A DNA stretch of 19,689 nt from Saccoglossus kowalevskii (GCF_000003605.2 NW_003115461.1:19314-39002); one strand, 5' to 3'; positions 1 through 11,500 are shown, counted from the first letter of the stretch. A program made the numbers and translations. The notes: a model not told the origin generated them from the sequence alone.

Positions 1-540
1 TCAAACTTCACACACACAAGGTACATCATGTCACAAATATGTATGTGCATTTGTTTCATGATCTCATTAACGATAGCCAAATGGGGGCCGCTTTAAGGCC
101 GAAAATGCATTGAAATTGCACATTTTCACTATTCCGGACCCGGATCTAAGTTATGCATGGACGGATTTCGTTCAAATTTGGTACATACATTAAACATAAT
201 AATGCACGTCATTTTTTTTTTTCGGATCAAGTTCGAAATGGCTGAATGGCAGCCATTTTGTTAAAGAATTCAGTTCTGGATCCGTATCCGAGACATGTCT
301 GGATTGATCAAGTTCAAACTTCACACACACATGGTACATTATATCACAAATAGATATGTGCATTTGTTTCATGATCCGCTTAACAATAGCTGAATGATGG
401 CCATTTTAAGGCCTAAAATGCATCAAAATCACGTATTTTCACAATTCCGGAACCGGATCTCAGTCATGCATGGATAGATTTTGTTCAGATTTAGTACAAT
501 GTGTTGTACATATGCAGGTGCATTTCGGTCATGATCTGCT
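1..540. repeat. ~313-bp diverged tandem repeat (about 1.7 copies)
   Basis: A block starting tcaaacttcacacacaca at position 1 recurs at 314, and catgatc...taac.atagc at 57 recurs at 370, a period of 313 bp. Units contain the near-palindromic core aaatggctgaatggcagccatttt (positions 236-259). The same family returns at 1432-2210. No coding potential is evident; the block probably lies in the intron upstream of the SDR penultimate exon. Confidence 0.75.
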
Positions 541-1291
541 TTGAATGTATATGTCACTCAAATATGAACGGAACGGGGACGTGTCATTGACAATGACTTG
601 TCTTAATTAATTAATTAACAATTGTTTATGAAAAAATTTGAGCAATTAATATCAATACTGGTGAGGGAAAGAGAATATATGCATAACTGTACCGCTTTAA
701 TGCATCTTCACCGTGACCAGCCATGATTCATTTATTCAGCCATTGCTTCACCATATACCTTGGCAGAATTCCCACTTAAGTCTGTATTTATTGTTAGTGA
801 AATACAACTCAGCGCATCCTCTAGTGCATTTCCATGGTAAATGGAACATGAAATAAATTATATTGATGCGTTTCCCTGGGAATGTCACATGTTGAAGACA
901 GTTGAGCTATGATGTGATATAAGATGGCAATATTTATTGACTTAGTTTTAAAATGGATGAAAGTTGTGTTACAAGAATGCTGATTGATGGATCTAGCTTC
1001 TTGGTGCGCCCAATCAAATCATTCAATTTAACTGCGATCAAATTTCCTAACATGATCACACATCTGTTTGTAGTGGCGGCCGTGAATTGTCCGCTCCATT
1101 GCAACCGTGCATATTGGATGATGGCTTTAATGATAGATTGGAATATATCTATACATTTATAATATCATATCAAAACTTTATTCTGCAGAATAATTAACTG
1201 CTCTTCTTAACTGACAGTTTCTATAACACATACATATATAATATTCTACATCAGTGATTAAACATGACCATCTCAACATATTTTTTTACAG
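541..1291. other. Probable SDR intron, non-repetitive
   Basis: I see no exon here. An open frame at 953-1162 has no recognisable protein similarity and no SDR motif, so the preceding SDR exon (with YxxxK) is probably before position 1. The stretch ends with the pyrimidine-rich acceptor of the exon at 1292. Confidence 0.5.
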
Positions 1292-1355
1292 TCCTGGTGT
1301 AACAAAAACTGAACTACAAAAAAGAGGTGGTCTTGATGAAGAAGCATATGCAAAG
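1292..1355 (+). CDS. SDR penultimate coding exon
   Basis: The acceptor is tttttttacag ending at 1291 and the donor is AAG|GTAAAA at 1356. The 64-nt exon begins with the last base of a split codon and then encodes [13 protein letters not shown] and LDEEAYAK in frame. It ends in phase 0, matching the start of the next exon. This is the SDR segment that follows the active-site helix. Confidence 0.88.
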
Positions 1356-2977
1356 GTAAAATAGAATGACATAACTATGCTAAAATAAAATGGTTACACA
1401 TACATCATACATAATATTATACATATGTACCTCAATTTGTTTCATGATCTGAATCAAGGTGGCCGAATGGTGGTCATTTTTGTGCTAAAAAATCATCAAA
1501 ATCAAGCATTTATGGATAGGTTTGTTCAACCTTGGTGCATACATTGGACATTATGGGACCTTGATGCTTGTCATTTTGTTTTTCAGATCTGATATAAAAT
1601 GGCCAACTGGCAGCCATTTTGTTTTAATGAATGCAGTTCTAGTTCCATATCTCTGCCATGCTTTGACTGATCATGTTCAAATTTTATATATTCATTGTAG
1701 ATCATGTTATAGAAATACAGAAATATCTGATTCAAAATGGCCAAATTGCAGCCATTTTTGTGCAAACAATTCATAAAAAATCAAGCATTTCTGGCATTCT
1801 GGAACCAGATTTGGTCATTTATGGATGTATTTTGTTAAAACTTGGTACATACAATGTACATAATACATTAAGGTCCCTGATGCACGTCATTTTATTTTTC
1901 AATTCTGATTCAAAATGGCTGACTGACAGCCATTTTGTTTTAATGAATGGGGTTTTAGAGCTTTTTCTCCTACATAATTTGACTTATTATGTTCAAATTT
2001 GATATATTCATTGTACATCATGTTATAGATATACAGATGTATTCAAAATGGCTGACCAGTGTCAATTTTGTTTTAATTAATACTGTTCCGGAGCAATATC
2101 TCTCAATATGGACAAGTACTTATCTGACTATCAGATACAAGATGACTGAATGTCACTCATTTTAATGTTAAAAAATCATAATCAGGCATCAGATTATCGA
2201 TTTGTATCTCTAACATGTTTATGTTTCAACTATAAACAAAGCTATATACATCTTAAGTTGATATCATGGCTTCTGAAAATTGTATTTATCTAGTTTCTAG
2301 AGGATCTTTGTTATAAGACAGGCCAGGATAACTAAGAAAGCAATTGTATTATGCATAATAAAACAACATGACGTCAAATTATTGAGATATATTTATCAGA
2401 CCTCCTATGTATGCATCTGTAAAAGTGCTCCCGTAAATCACATTTTCTATTGATAAACAGAGGCTATACAAGTCACGCCATTTTTATTAACATTAAAGAA
2501 TCATGCATATGGATGAGAACATTTCATTTTTAGTATTGAATTATACATGGATTAGAGTTTATTATGAAATGCAAAAATTCAATTATTCATTTTATGAAAC
2601 AATGAAACGTGCATCTACACTGGTTGTTTTACTTAGTACATACAATAAATAACAATTGCATCATATTAGTTGTTTTAATTAGTCATCAGATGATTACTGG
2701 TGTGTGTCTTCGTTATTAATTTATGATAAATAATAATCCGATTTGGTTGACAGTATGGAGTATCAAACAATATTATGTATTTGTTCAAATTGCATCTTAA
2801 AAGGATATTTTTTCTTAGTTTTTAGAAAGAAGCAAGACGACCCATGCCATGGGTAGAGTCGGTGAACCAGATGAAGTTGCCAGTACCATTGCTTTTCTGG
2901 CATCCGATGCTGCTTCATTTATCACAGGAGTGTCCATACCTGTAGATGGTGGAAGACATGCCATGTGTCCTAGATAA
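1292..2977 (+). CDS. Short-chain dehydrogenase/reductase, 3' partial (last two coding exons)
   Basis: Joining 1292-1355 to 2819-2977 gives the C-terminal 73 residues of a classical SDR (FabG-like) oxidoreductase, a family of NAD(P)(H)-dependent Rossmann-fold enzymes. Seen directly: PGVTKTEL, the family's post-catalytic 'PG-x-xx-T' stretch; [19 protein letters not shown], the conserved helix region; and [11 protein letters not shown], the final strand and family signature before the C-terminus. The protein ends ...RHAMCPR. The glycine-rich cofactor motif and the YxxxK catalytic pair are not in the window, so they must lie in exons upstream of position 1. Both junctions are GT-AG and the reading frame is continuous. 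The substrate cannot be told from this part. The intron is filled with ~315-bp repeats. No frameshift is seen. Confidence 0.9.
1432..2210. repeat. ~315-bp diverged tandem repeats inside the last SDR intron
   Basis: The core 'aaaatggc..actg.cagccattttg' appears around 1597-1621 and again around 1913-1937, a period of about 316 bp. A related half-unit (ttcaaaatggcc..gcagccattttt) lies between them at 1731-1758. Flanking words such as 'cttggtacatacaatgtacataat' variants and 'gatgcacgtcatttt' also recur. This is the same family as at 1-540, clearly diverged. Open frames inside it (for example 1522-1776) are repeat artefacts. Confidence 0.75.
2819..2977 (+). CDS. SDR terminal coding exon
   Basis: The acceptor is ttttttcttag ending at 2818. 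The exon encodes [34 protein letters not shown] and [11 protein letters not shown], and stops at TAA 2975-2977. These are the conserved C-terminal SDR blocks. Starting at 2819 keeps phase 0 and joins AYAK to FLERSK, a natural SDR sequence. Confidence 0.92.
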   Translation, partial: FLERSKTTHAMGRVGEPDEVASTIAFLASDAASFITGVSIPVDGGRHAMCPR

Positions 2978-3063
2978 ATAAACTATATTCCATAATTCAA
3001 TCATTATAATAATTTTATTGTATCATTACAAATACATAGTTTCTATCAATTAATAAAAATAAA
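2977..3063 (+). terminator. Candidate polyadenylation signals of the SDR gene
   Basis: AATAAA occurs at 2977-2982, overlapping the stop codon, and again at 3052-3057 and 3058-3063. The last two, about 80 nt after the stop, are the more likely 3' end signals because they leave a normal short 3' UTR. Confidence 0.5.
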
Positions 3064-3242
3064 TATAAATGAAAAAAGTCATTTGTTCATTTGATTTATC
3101 TGAAACAACATTTGTTCCTATAGAGGGCAGTATCATAAGTATCACTATCTGCATGTGTGCTAAAGTCATCTCTTGTTAATAATACAATCAAAGTTAAGTT
3201 AAGTTATGTTTATACGAACTAGTCCCACCAAGTCGTGCCAAT

Positions 3243-3710
3243 ACTGAATCACCAGGAATGGAAACACATAATAATGAATCACCAGGAATGGAAACTCACA
3301 ATAACAAATCTCCAGGAATGGAAACACAATAACGATTCACCAGGAATCAAACACACAATAATGAATCATCAGGAATGGAAACACACAATAACGAATCACC
3401 AGGAATGGAAACACACAATAATGAATCACCAGGAATGGAAACGCACAATAACGAATCAGCAAGAATGGAAACACACAATAATGAATTCGCCAGGAATAAA
3501 AACACACAATGACGAATCAGCAGGAATGGAAACACACAATAATGAATCAGCAGGAATGGAAACACACAATAATGAATCGCCAGGAATAAAAACACACAAT
3601 GACGAATCAGCAGGAATGGAAACACACAATAAAGAATCAGTAGCAATGGAAACACACAATGAATCAGTAGCAACGGAAACAAACAATGTCGAATCTCCAG
3701 GTGTTAAACG
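3243..3710 (+). repeat. 30-bp minisatellite, about 16 units, decapeptide-like
   Basis: The unit is close to aatgaatcaccaggaatgg plus aaacacacaat (30 bp). In one frame a unit reads ESPGMETHNN or ESAGMETHNN. Most units are exactly 30 bp; exceptions are unit 3 (28 bp), unit 4 (29 bp), unit 9 (31 bp) and unit 15 (27 bp). The -2 and -1 changes cancel, but a TAA falls between them, and the +1 in unit 9 shifts the frame again. The decapeptide frame is therefore broken, although the last units run to ...VESPGVKRPR and a stop at 3718-3720. Whether it is an ordinary minisatellite or the decayed end of a gene is open. No upstream exon or good acceptor was found. Confidence 0.85.
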
Positions 3711-3720
3711 ACCCCGTTAA

Positions 3721-4681
3721 TGAATAACATAAATAGTATAAACTGCCCTGTAAGTAGGGTAACTATTTTGGCCGGGCACATCACGTGGTTTGTTATTTAC
3801 AAATTTCTTTTGCAATCAATCGTCACGGCTAAAAGCATGGATTCCCGGGATGTACGTTTTGTAATCTCCGCTATCGCATGAAAATACACTTGAAAGCCTT
3901 GGCGCTACAAGAAAGTGCGAATTCCAGAGGCTTCACGTACTTACGCATTAAAGTAAAATGAGAGTTTTATATCAAAAAGGGCGTTTATTTGCATTCAGTG
4001 GGCAGTCAGTGGGGCGTCTTGAGTGGTAAAATTGGAACCTTTTTTGTGGCGTTTAAATATACACGTCATGAATATTTATAGTTATCTAAGACTATCGTAT
4101 CTTGTTCAGGAATTATCACAGTCAATCCCGAGAGCAAATCTTTGTCGCTGATTTAGTCGCCATCGCGGTGGACTGTTTGGGCAAATCACATTAAAAGCGA
4201 TATAAAATCTGTCTGTATAATGCAATCTCTCCGCTGCTGTCGAAACAATAGTTCACCCGGTAATTAATTCTGATTGTGAAATAGACAGAATACACACAGT
4301 TGAGAATCTGTGATTTATAAATCTAAAAATTTGTACTGGGGTCACAATGAATAATTTAGCAAAGTTTCAAGATTTTTTTGGTCAAATGTGTGATAATCGC
4401 ACTCCTCTTCAATTTAGTGTATAAATAACTAATGCCTCATTTGCCGTGAATATCAATATTTCTTTGAGTTTCTGCGATCATTTTTGTAAGATATTTCATC
4501 AAGAGTTGTAATTTAAGAGTATAAGGAGGAAGAATATATTAGGTATTGTGATATAAAATATGCACTCTTAACGCAGACTTGTACAGACACCGTATAAGTC
4601 TGTATAAGTCTATAATATATGCGTTCTACAGAGTTCTGATTTAAAAAAAAATTGGCCCCTAGGGACAAAGCTATGAAACTA
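3721..4681. other. Intergenic DNA upstream of the JmjC gene
   Basis: No open frame with protein character was found on either strand. A perfect E-box, CACGTG, is at 3782-3787. The section 3770-4030 is somewhat richer in G+C than its surroundings. A small duplication of 'gtataagtct' lies near 4592-4611. Nothing else is supported. Confidence 0.4.
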
Positions 4682-4933
4682 AGCTGGCTTAAACTATTTT
4701 ATATATAGGGGTGCTCGAGGTAAACAGCATATGCATGTAGTGTATCTGCGTGTAGATTGCAAATATATCCAGCCGGGTTCAACTATTCCATATGTAGGGA
4801 GGGGCCAGGTTATTAACTGCAGTACATTGTTTTTTAAATAGGAAATGTATTCAGTCGGTTTCAACTATTCCATATGTGGGGCCGTTAGAGTTATTAATTG
4901 TAGTTTATTTGTTTTTATATTGGAAATGTATTT
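4682..4933. repeat. Three tandem copies of an ~82-bp repeat
   Basis: Copies begin near 4682 (agctggcttaaactatttta), 4771 (agccgggttcaactattcca) and 4853 (agtcggtttcaactattcca). The second and third share 'ttcaactattccatatgt.gg' followed by 'ttattaa.tg.agt' and 'ggaaatgtatt'. The first is the most diverged. They lie 250-500 bp upstream of the JmjC start codon. Confidence 0.7.
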
Positions 4934-5072
4934 TAACTCATTGTTCAGTAATACACAGTGCTGTCATAATATCAACTGTTGAGTGTTTTATTAAATAGCA
5001 CGTCTATCCATCCGATAGTTAGTGGCGGCACCTCCTGTAAAAAAGTATAACCATCTTTGATGCAAAGAAAAA

Positions 5073-5078
5073 TATAAA
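5073..5078 (+). promoter_or_regulatory. TATA-like box of the JmjC gene
   Basis: TATAAA lies 109 bp upstream of the start codon, within aaatataaataac. If it is used, transcription would begin near 5100-5110, giving an ~80-nt 5' UTR. This is inferred from position only; the region is AT-rich, so a chance match is quite possible. Confidence 0.25.
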
Positions 5079-5160
5079 TAACAACGTTTCGCCTTTCGCA
5101 GTTGAATCATACTTCAAATTTGTATAATTATACTCACAAGCGAGACGACGCCGCTGTTAC

Positions 5161-5196
5161 ATGGGAACACAGGATCCGAGCTCACTATGGATATAA
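5161..5196 (+). other. Upstream ORF overlapping the JmjC start codon
   Basis: An ATG at 5161 opens an 11-codon frame (MGTQDPSSLWI, then TAA) that runs through the main ATG at 5187 in another frame. Its own context is weak at -3 (T) but has G at +4. The main ATG has A at -3 and G at +4, which favours leaky scanning to it. It matters only if the 5' UTR includes 5161. Confidence 0.4.
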
Positions 5197-5590
5197 AGAC
5201 GAACATGTTATGTGTACGATTATTGCTTCTTTATGCAACAGTGATTTCTACAATTTACTGTGACGGACAGCTGGGTTCAGGCATGAAGTTTTTGACTGTG
5301 ATGTTAGCCATGGCTGGCCGAGAGACACTGGGCGTTTTTTCGCCGAATTTGTTCGTTGGCTCAAAGCCCTTACTTTTCAAAGGTGCCACAATGTTATCGC
5401 GTGCATTCACAAAATGGACAGATGACTACTTCTGGAACTTGGAAGAGTCGGACAATTACCAAGTTGGTGTAGAGAGGGGGAAAAAAGAAAACAGATCTGA
5501 TTTGGCAACTACTATGTCACTGAAACAGTTCTTAAAGCAATACACTTCTTCAGATTTATACTTGGTCGACCCCGTACCGGAATTTTTAAG
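5187..5590 (+). CDS. JmjC gene exon 1: signal peptide and cupin-8 N-terminal part
   Basis: The exon encodes residues 1-134 plus two bases of R135. It starts MDIKTNMLCVRLLLLYATVI, with a short basic n-region and a hydrophobic core; cleavage near C25-G27 is plausible. The following TLGVFSPNLF, SKPLLFKGA and AFTKWTDDYF are typical of the N-terminal half of cupin-8/JmjC oxygenases. The start was chosen because it gives the signal peptide and has a good initiation context (A at -3, G at +4). The donor is AG|GTAAAG at 5591. Confidence 0.9.
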
Positions 5591-8500
5591 GTAAAGCACT
5601 GTTTGTTCGAAAATATTAAAATTCTTACTAAAATGTCTCTGCTAAATTTATTTCAGATATGTCGATAAAGACGTACTATATTCTCATTTGCTCACCGCGA
5701 AAGATGGGCTATTTATAACTACGTTCACCCGATTATTACCGAATTTGTCCCACTAATCATGAATATGCTACCAAACAATGATCTTAAATTTGCATATATA
5801 TGTAAATATGGTTGTATTTATGTGGAACAATAACCCCCAGTGACATTAATTCATGCTGTGTGAATTTTATACAGCTTAGTAATTCAACATATCATTGCAG
5901 CTCGAACTATCAATCACAGCTAGTGTTATTGTTGTCGTTGTCGAATATGGATGTTTAGTATAATTTAAGCCGCAGGTGTGGATGTTCCACAGATATTATA
6001 TCCGAAACCAGTTTCTACAAATCTCCACGATAAATACACGTCACCGCACGTATATTGAGTCGACTTACTTAAAAACTAATTTCCGGTGCGTTTTATAGGA
6101 AATTCAAGCCGTAAGATACAAATGCAAATTTACAATTCTGTAGTTAATGAGAAAGAGGAAGAAAGTAGAAAGTGATAAAAGAAAGCCGAGCTGTAAAGAT
6201 GAATATTGCCATGATATTTTAAGACTTGGACGAGTATTGCTTAGTTTGTATAACAAGTAGATATAAAACCTCACACGTACGTGTCAGCATGTAGAATGAA
6301 CGATATAAGCAGTCGACACAAGGCCTACTATACAAAATAAACGTGAATGACAACATTGGATCCTAATGAGCCTGCGATGTCAAAGACCTTCAAGACATGT
6401 TACAGCATGACAATTATAATAGATTGACGCTGACGGTCTAAGACCTGCAACACGACTTATAGGTCATCTTAACATCGTATACAAAATATCTATTGGTATC
6501 TCGTTCACCTCCGCAAAGAAATCATCGTGTATGTATCACGGGGGAAATCTTCTCCTCTGGGGTTCTCTACACTTGTCAGGGGGAACTCGTCTCGTCTCTA
6601 TATCTCGTCCCTTTGAGGTGCGGGATCGGGAAAGTCACTTAAGCTTTACAGTCAAATAAGACACACACAGCGAAATAACGTAACGGTTCAACTCTCGTCT
6701 TAGTCGGTCAGTCGAGCACTCTATAAGACACGGCGCCCTGGGGAAAAGTCCCCAAGACTATCGCAAGGCTGACCCAAGACTCTCTTAGACTGGACTCAGA
6801 CCGCGTCTCTTGTGGTGTACTCGTTAAGACCAACTCAAACTCTCTTTATTCATTTTCAAAACTCTAACCAATTACAAAACAGTAAAAAGACTCTAGGGCG
6901 TAACCTTCAATCATAAGGCCAATCACACTAAGCACTGAATACGTCATATTTTTTGATTAATCGTTCACTACATTAATAACTACGGGTACCAACTGTCAGA
7001 ATTCGTAGTCAGAATAGCGACGGTTATCTCGTAATTAGTTCCAAATCACTGAGCCAAGTTCCGTCCAAAACTTCAAATAGGCCTAAACGATGACAGACAT
7101 AACACAGCAATTCGCTAATAATCAGCTAATTAAGTCGGTCAACAGATACGCGTAAACTAATTCATGACATATGCTTAGTATATCTCTGACAATCACGTTA
7201 AAATGTCGATGTCCACCACGGTTTTCTAGTCAATCGTAGTAAACCATTTTCTGTCAGTTTTTTGTAACTATGTCAACATTTGTATGGTAATCTTGAATTT
7301 GAAAATGCATATGAACATGTTTTGTGAAATTGTAAGACCATAAGACGGAGTCAACAGAACAAAAATAAAATGGAATCGACCTCTAAGTCACCGATATTGT
7401 TGTATAGTACAAAAAGGGGAGACCTTGTGTGTGTTTCTTTCGTTCTCGGTGGAAAAAATTACATATTTATATAAAATATTTTTCAAAATGAAAATATTTC
7501 TTCTGAAACATGAACAACTGTAAATATTTCATTGATATAGTTTGAACAGATTTACAGACAATGACGTGTTTTGCATTTAACGAGGTTCTCTATTGCTTAA
7601 AACGTCGAACAATCAAACAGAAGTTACTCTGATTTCTACTCGTTCAAAGCATTTCGAAAAATATATGAGTTGCCATGGGTACATGTTGATTTACAAACAG
7701 AGACTGGTTTTCAATTTAGTGATGTCGCAGGTCAACTTTAACATTTTTCATTCATTTACTGTATTATAATAGCGTTGGAAAATTTTCAAACAAAGATATG
7801 ATGTGTCGCCGATTACATCCTCTGTTCCCTTCTTCATATGTTCTCATGTCAGTTCCAAGAAGTCAGGTCTAATACAATAAATACCTACTTGAATCGATAA
7901 ATACGCAGCTGTATCATGAGGCATTGTGGGTAATTATAGTTATCTTTCCTATAGACTAGGGTCTTCTGGGGTACTTGGTGATGAGAAGTCGAAATTCCAA
8001 TATAATATCATATATTTGTGTTCTTTATAATTCTTCAATATGTCATAACAACAGAACTTGAATTTGATGTGACTAAACTGCTCGTAAGTTACTTCATTAA
8101 TGGATAACCGACTTGTCTGGTAAATGCACGTCTACGTTGATCGGGCAACAGGTGGGAACCGGTCCGGTACATCGTTCTACTTTGGAAATGGTTTTCAATT
8201 ATGTGGCTACATACCTGAGCCTACTACAACATTTTAGATTGCGACTTGCAAGTTTTGAAATTAGCGAGTAAGTATTCTTGCCAAACTATTCGAAAATACC
8301 GGCAAGAGTAGGTTACGAACACGCAATATATAATACATATATACTTCATTCTCGTGCGTTTACAAGATGCGTTTACATCTTGCGTTTACAAGTTGCTAAT
8401 CCATTAATGAAGTAACTTGCGTGGCGTTATCAGCCTAAAACCCCCTAACTCCTCAAATTATCTATCCAAACACATTCGGACACTCGTGTCGCATTCCAGC

Positions 8501-11500
8501 TTTATTCAAATATTTCAATATACTCATTTATAAACACTATAGATTTCAACACGGTATTTTTGTATATGACTGTACATTTGTAAATTTTGAGTCTCTAATT
8601 TCACCTTAATTCAAATTCACTTCATATACGATTCAAATAAACGCAGACCTATCTAACGAGGCCTCACAGTAATAACAATTGTATTAATTGAACTCAGATT
8701 CACTCGGTTAGAACGTTGTGCTCTACCACAAGCGGAACTAACTAACTCAAATAACCGCATAATTTTCTACATCTTACACAAATATTGAAAAATAAAATGT
8801 GGTTACAAAATATTCACAAAATATTAACCCTTTTTTTTATTACACTGTTTATATCATAATGTCAGAGAACCCAAAACCTTGCGAGAATAAAAAACCTGGA
8901 CGCTTTTTTTTCTAGACAATCACAACCATTGACTCGGTCGTTTTTGTACTTTACGCGATCCATATTTTGTAACTTTAGTATTACAGTGGCTTCTACCTGA
9001 TGTTATACATTAAAGGGCGTTACGTCATGTCGTCTAAAAGCACTAATAATGAAAATGATCTTGATATGATGGTTATTGAATTTCTTCCCAATTCCCAAAT
9101 TTAGATGATTCAAACAATTGAAATTGTTAAAGGGCGGTGGTCGTCGCAGCGCATGGGAAATGTGCGTTGATAAACATTGATTATCCCACAATGCGCCCGT
9201 CTAATGAAAATTACGAGTACGAGTTTTCACCTTGGTGTAACGTGTCTTATCTAGTTAAAGCTTGGTAATGTCTCACTTCGCTCTCGTTAGTTTACGCAAC
9301 ATAAGTAATCATTAGATTCAACGTAGTCGATTGTTGTTTTCAACCACCATCCATCCCTTCGTCAAGTATAACACCCTGATAAAATAAATCAAGATCACCA
9401 TCACTCCCCACGTAACTCACTAACGTTAGTAATAATTGTGAATCATTTTGGACGTGCTATTGTACGCCAAAGTGCAACAATCTTTGAATGTATGATTCTA
9501 TCTTAAATGATTATAACGACTCCCCACAATCTGCAGTTATTGCGAACACTCTGTACATGTTGTCAACATATGACGTAGAATATATGACGTGTGTACTGTT
9601 ACCTTCACTTTTATTGTCACGCACTACAAAGTAAGCCTTATGATAACGTGATGCACGCGAAACGGTCAGATTTCAGCAGAGATGTGGATTAGATATATTT
9701 TAAAAGGAATAAAATATGGCAGACTAATTTGTTATAATGAATAATATATGGGTATTATTGATAATACTTTCCTCTGTGTATTAATTATTGATATTGATAA
9801 ATAGTTGAATGATATTCTAGCTAAACTACAGGGCATCAAATTGCAAATCTACTTCCGTGAGACAAAACTCTTGTTGACGACGAAAGAAGGATTACGCTCT
9901 GAACGAATCGGATTTAATATAAAAGGCCTTGCAGCAAGAGTATGTTATCTATAATCCCCTATTTGGTACTCGTGCTGCAAATATTGCAAGTCAGCCATCA
10001 TTTAGACCAACCTTTTGTGAACGTACTTTGTAGTGCATAATATAGCGGCAGACTTTGAGTGGATGTGCACAATTATACAAATAATGTTATTTTTAATCAC
10101 GTTTTTGTTTTCATTTTCGCTTTTTGCACAGTTATTAGCACAAATAATTGACCATTTTGCTATTTGACCTAAGTCTTTGTTAACCTCATTACTCAATAGC
10201 TCAATTTTCACACATCTATTTGATGACCTATATGCATATTTACTATAACTATTCTTGAATGAAAGCTAAATTGTGTGTGATGTAAGATGTGCATTGCGCG
10301 TTGCACGTATCCTCACGTGCGAATATGTTCTACCATGTATCTTACTGTAGCATACGGTAATTATGAAAAAAAAAGCATCAATACATGACCAATTGTATTT
10401 CCCGACTCAATGTTTCATAATCTATTTTACACCCACATATAGCCCAACATAATCAGAATGAAGTATATACATGTTTTATTTGCACACGAAATTGCCTTAT
10501 ATGATCAATCTGTACACAAATTATCAGAAAATATCATAAAACGAAGTAACAGTTGTTCACCCTTTTTTCTGTACGGACCACAAAATACTCGTGTTTAACG
10601 TAAGTCGAGCTCAAAAAATCAAATTTAATGACATTTTCTGGATCATTGAATTGAAATGATGAATTGCCCTTGAATATAATGCCCTGTAAATGATTATCCT
10701 TCATTTCACTTATTATATCCTGACATATTTCCAAATTGAGACATTAAAACAGCTTAGTGTTTCGCCATATATCGTTGAACATAGATTATACTAGAAGTCA
10801 TTTCGAGAGCGCATGCGCCTGCCATGTGTGCAATTACATATCGTCACGACTACCCTGACCTATTGCATACGTGTAATATACTCACACAGGCTTCTAAGAC
10901 CAAATTGAGTCTTTAATAGGTTTTTTTTCTCAAGTACCCTATCATGCAATGATAAATAACCTCCTAACATCCAGGTTCAAATCTCTCCTAAAATCTTAAG
11001 GCTTGGATTTTAACTATTTTTAACAATTCTTTCAGTTATTTGGCAAACAATAGTCAATTAAAACATATACGTTTGCATGGCATCAAGATGAAGATCTCAA
11101 CCAGCCTCTTACCGATTGGTAACCTCCTGAAATTGTCACGGGAAGCCGTCTATAACTTTTTGAGTTATAAGTATTTAATCAGCCCTAAAACTGGTGTTTT
11201 GATGACAACCAGATCCACATATTTTTGCAGAATGTAATCGATTGGTGCAGCCCTGCAGAAAATTTACTGAAAACCAATCAATAACTTTTTGAGTCATATC
11301 ATTCCTGTAATTGCTGTTTTCATGACTCCACATCTTGGTGGAGGAAATATATATAGAATTGCGTAGATGAGTCTATTGAACGGCAATCAATTTTATGTGA
11401 ATAGTATCTTTTACAGTGGCACTGTGAATTGCATTTGAAGGAGGTTGCCAATGAAAAGATATACATGAGTGTTCCGACAAAAGAGACTAAACTGGTCAGC

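Noticed and set aside
953-1162. 69-codon frame as a possible earlier SDR exon
   Set aside because: It has no SDR motif (no YxxxK, no NxVNPG-type stretch) and no suitable donor leading into the exon at 1292.
1522-2002. Overlapping + strand frames of 84 and 109 codons
   Set aside because: They follow the ~315-bp repeat units and show no protein family features.
2369-2376. Perfect CRE-like TGACGTCA
   Set aside because: It lies in the last SDR intron within AT-rich DNA, far from a promoter; a single 8-mer is not enough.
3243-3710. CRISPR array
   Set aside because: The 30-bp units are contiguous with no unique spacers, and the genome is eukaryotic.
4061-4068. UPRE-like TGACGTGT (minus strand) as an ER-stress element for the KDEL protein gene
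   Set aside because: It is not an exact match to TGACGTGG/A and lies 1.1 kb from the start codon; no CCAAT-N9-CCACG element was found near the promoter.
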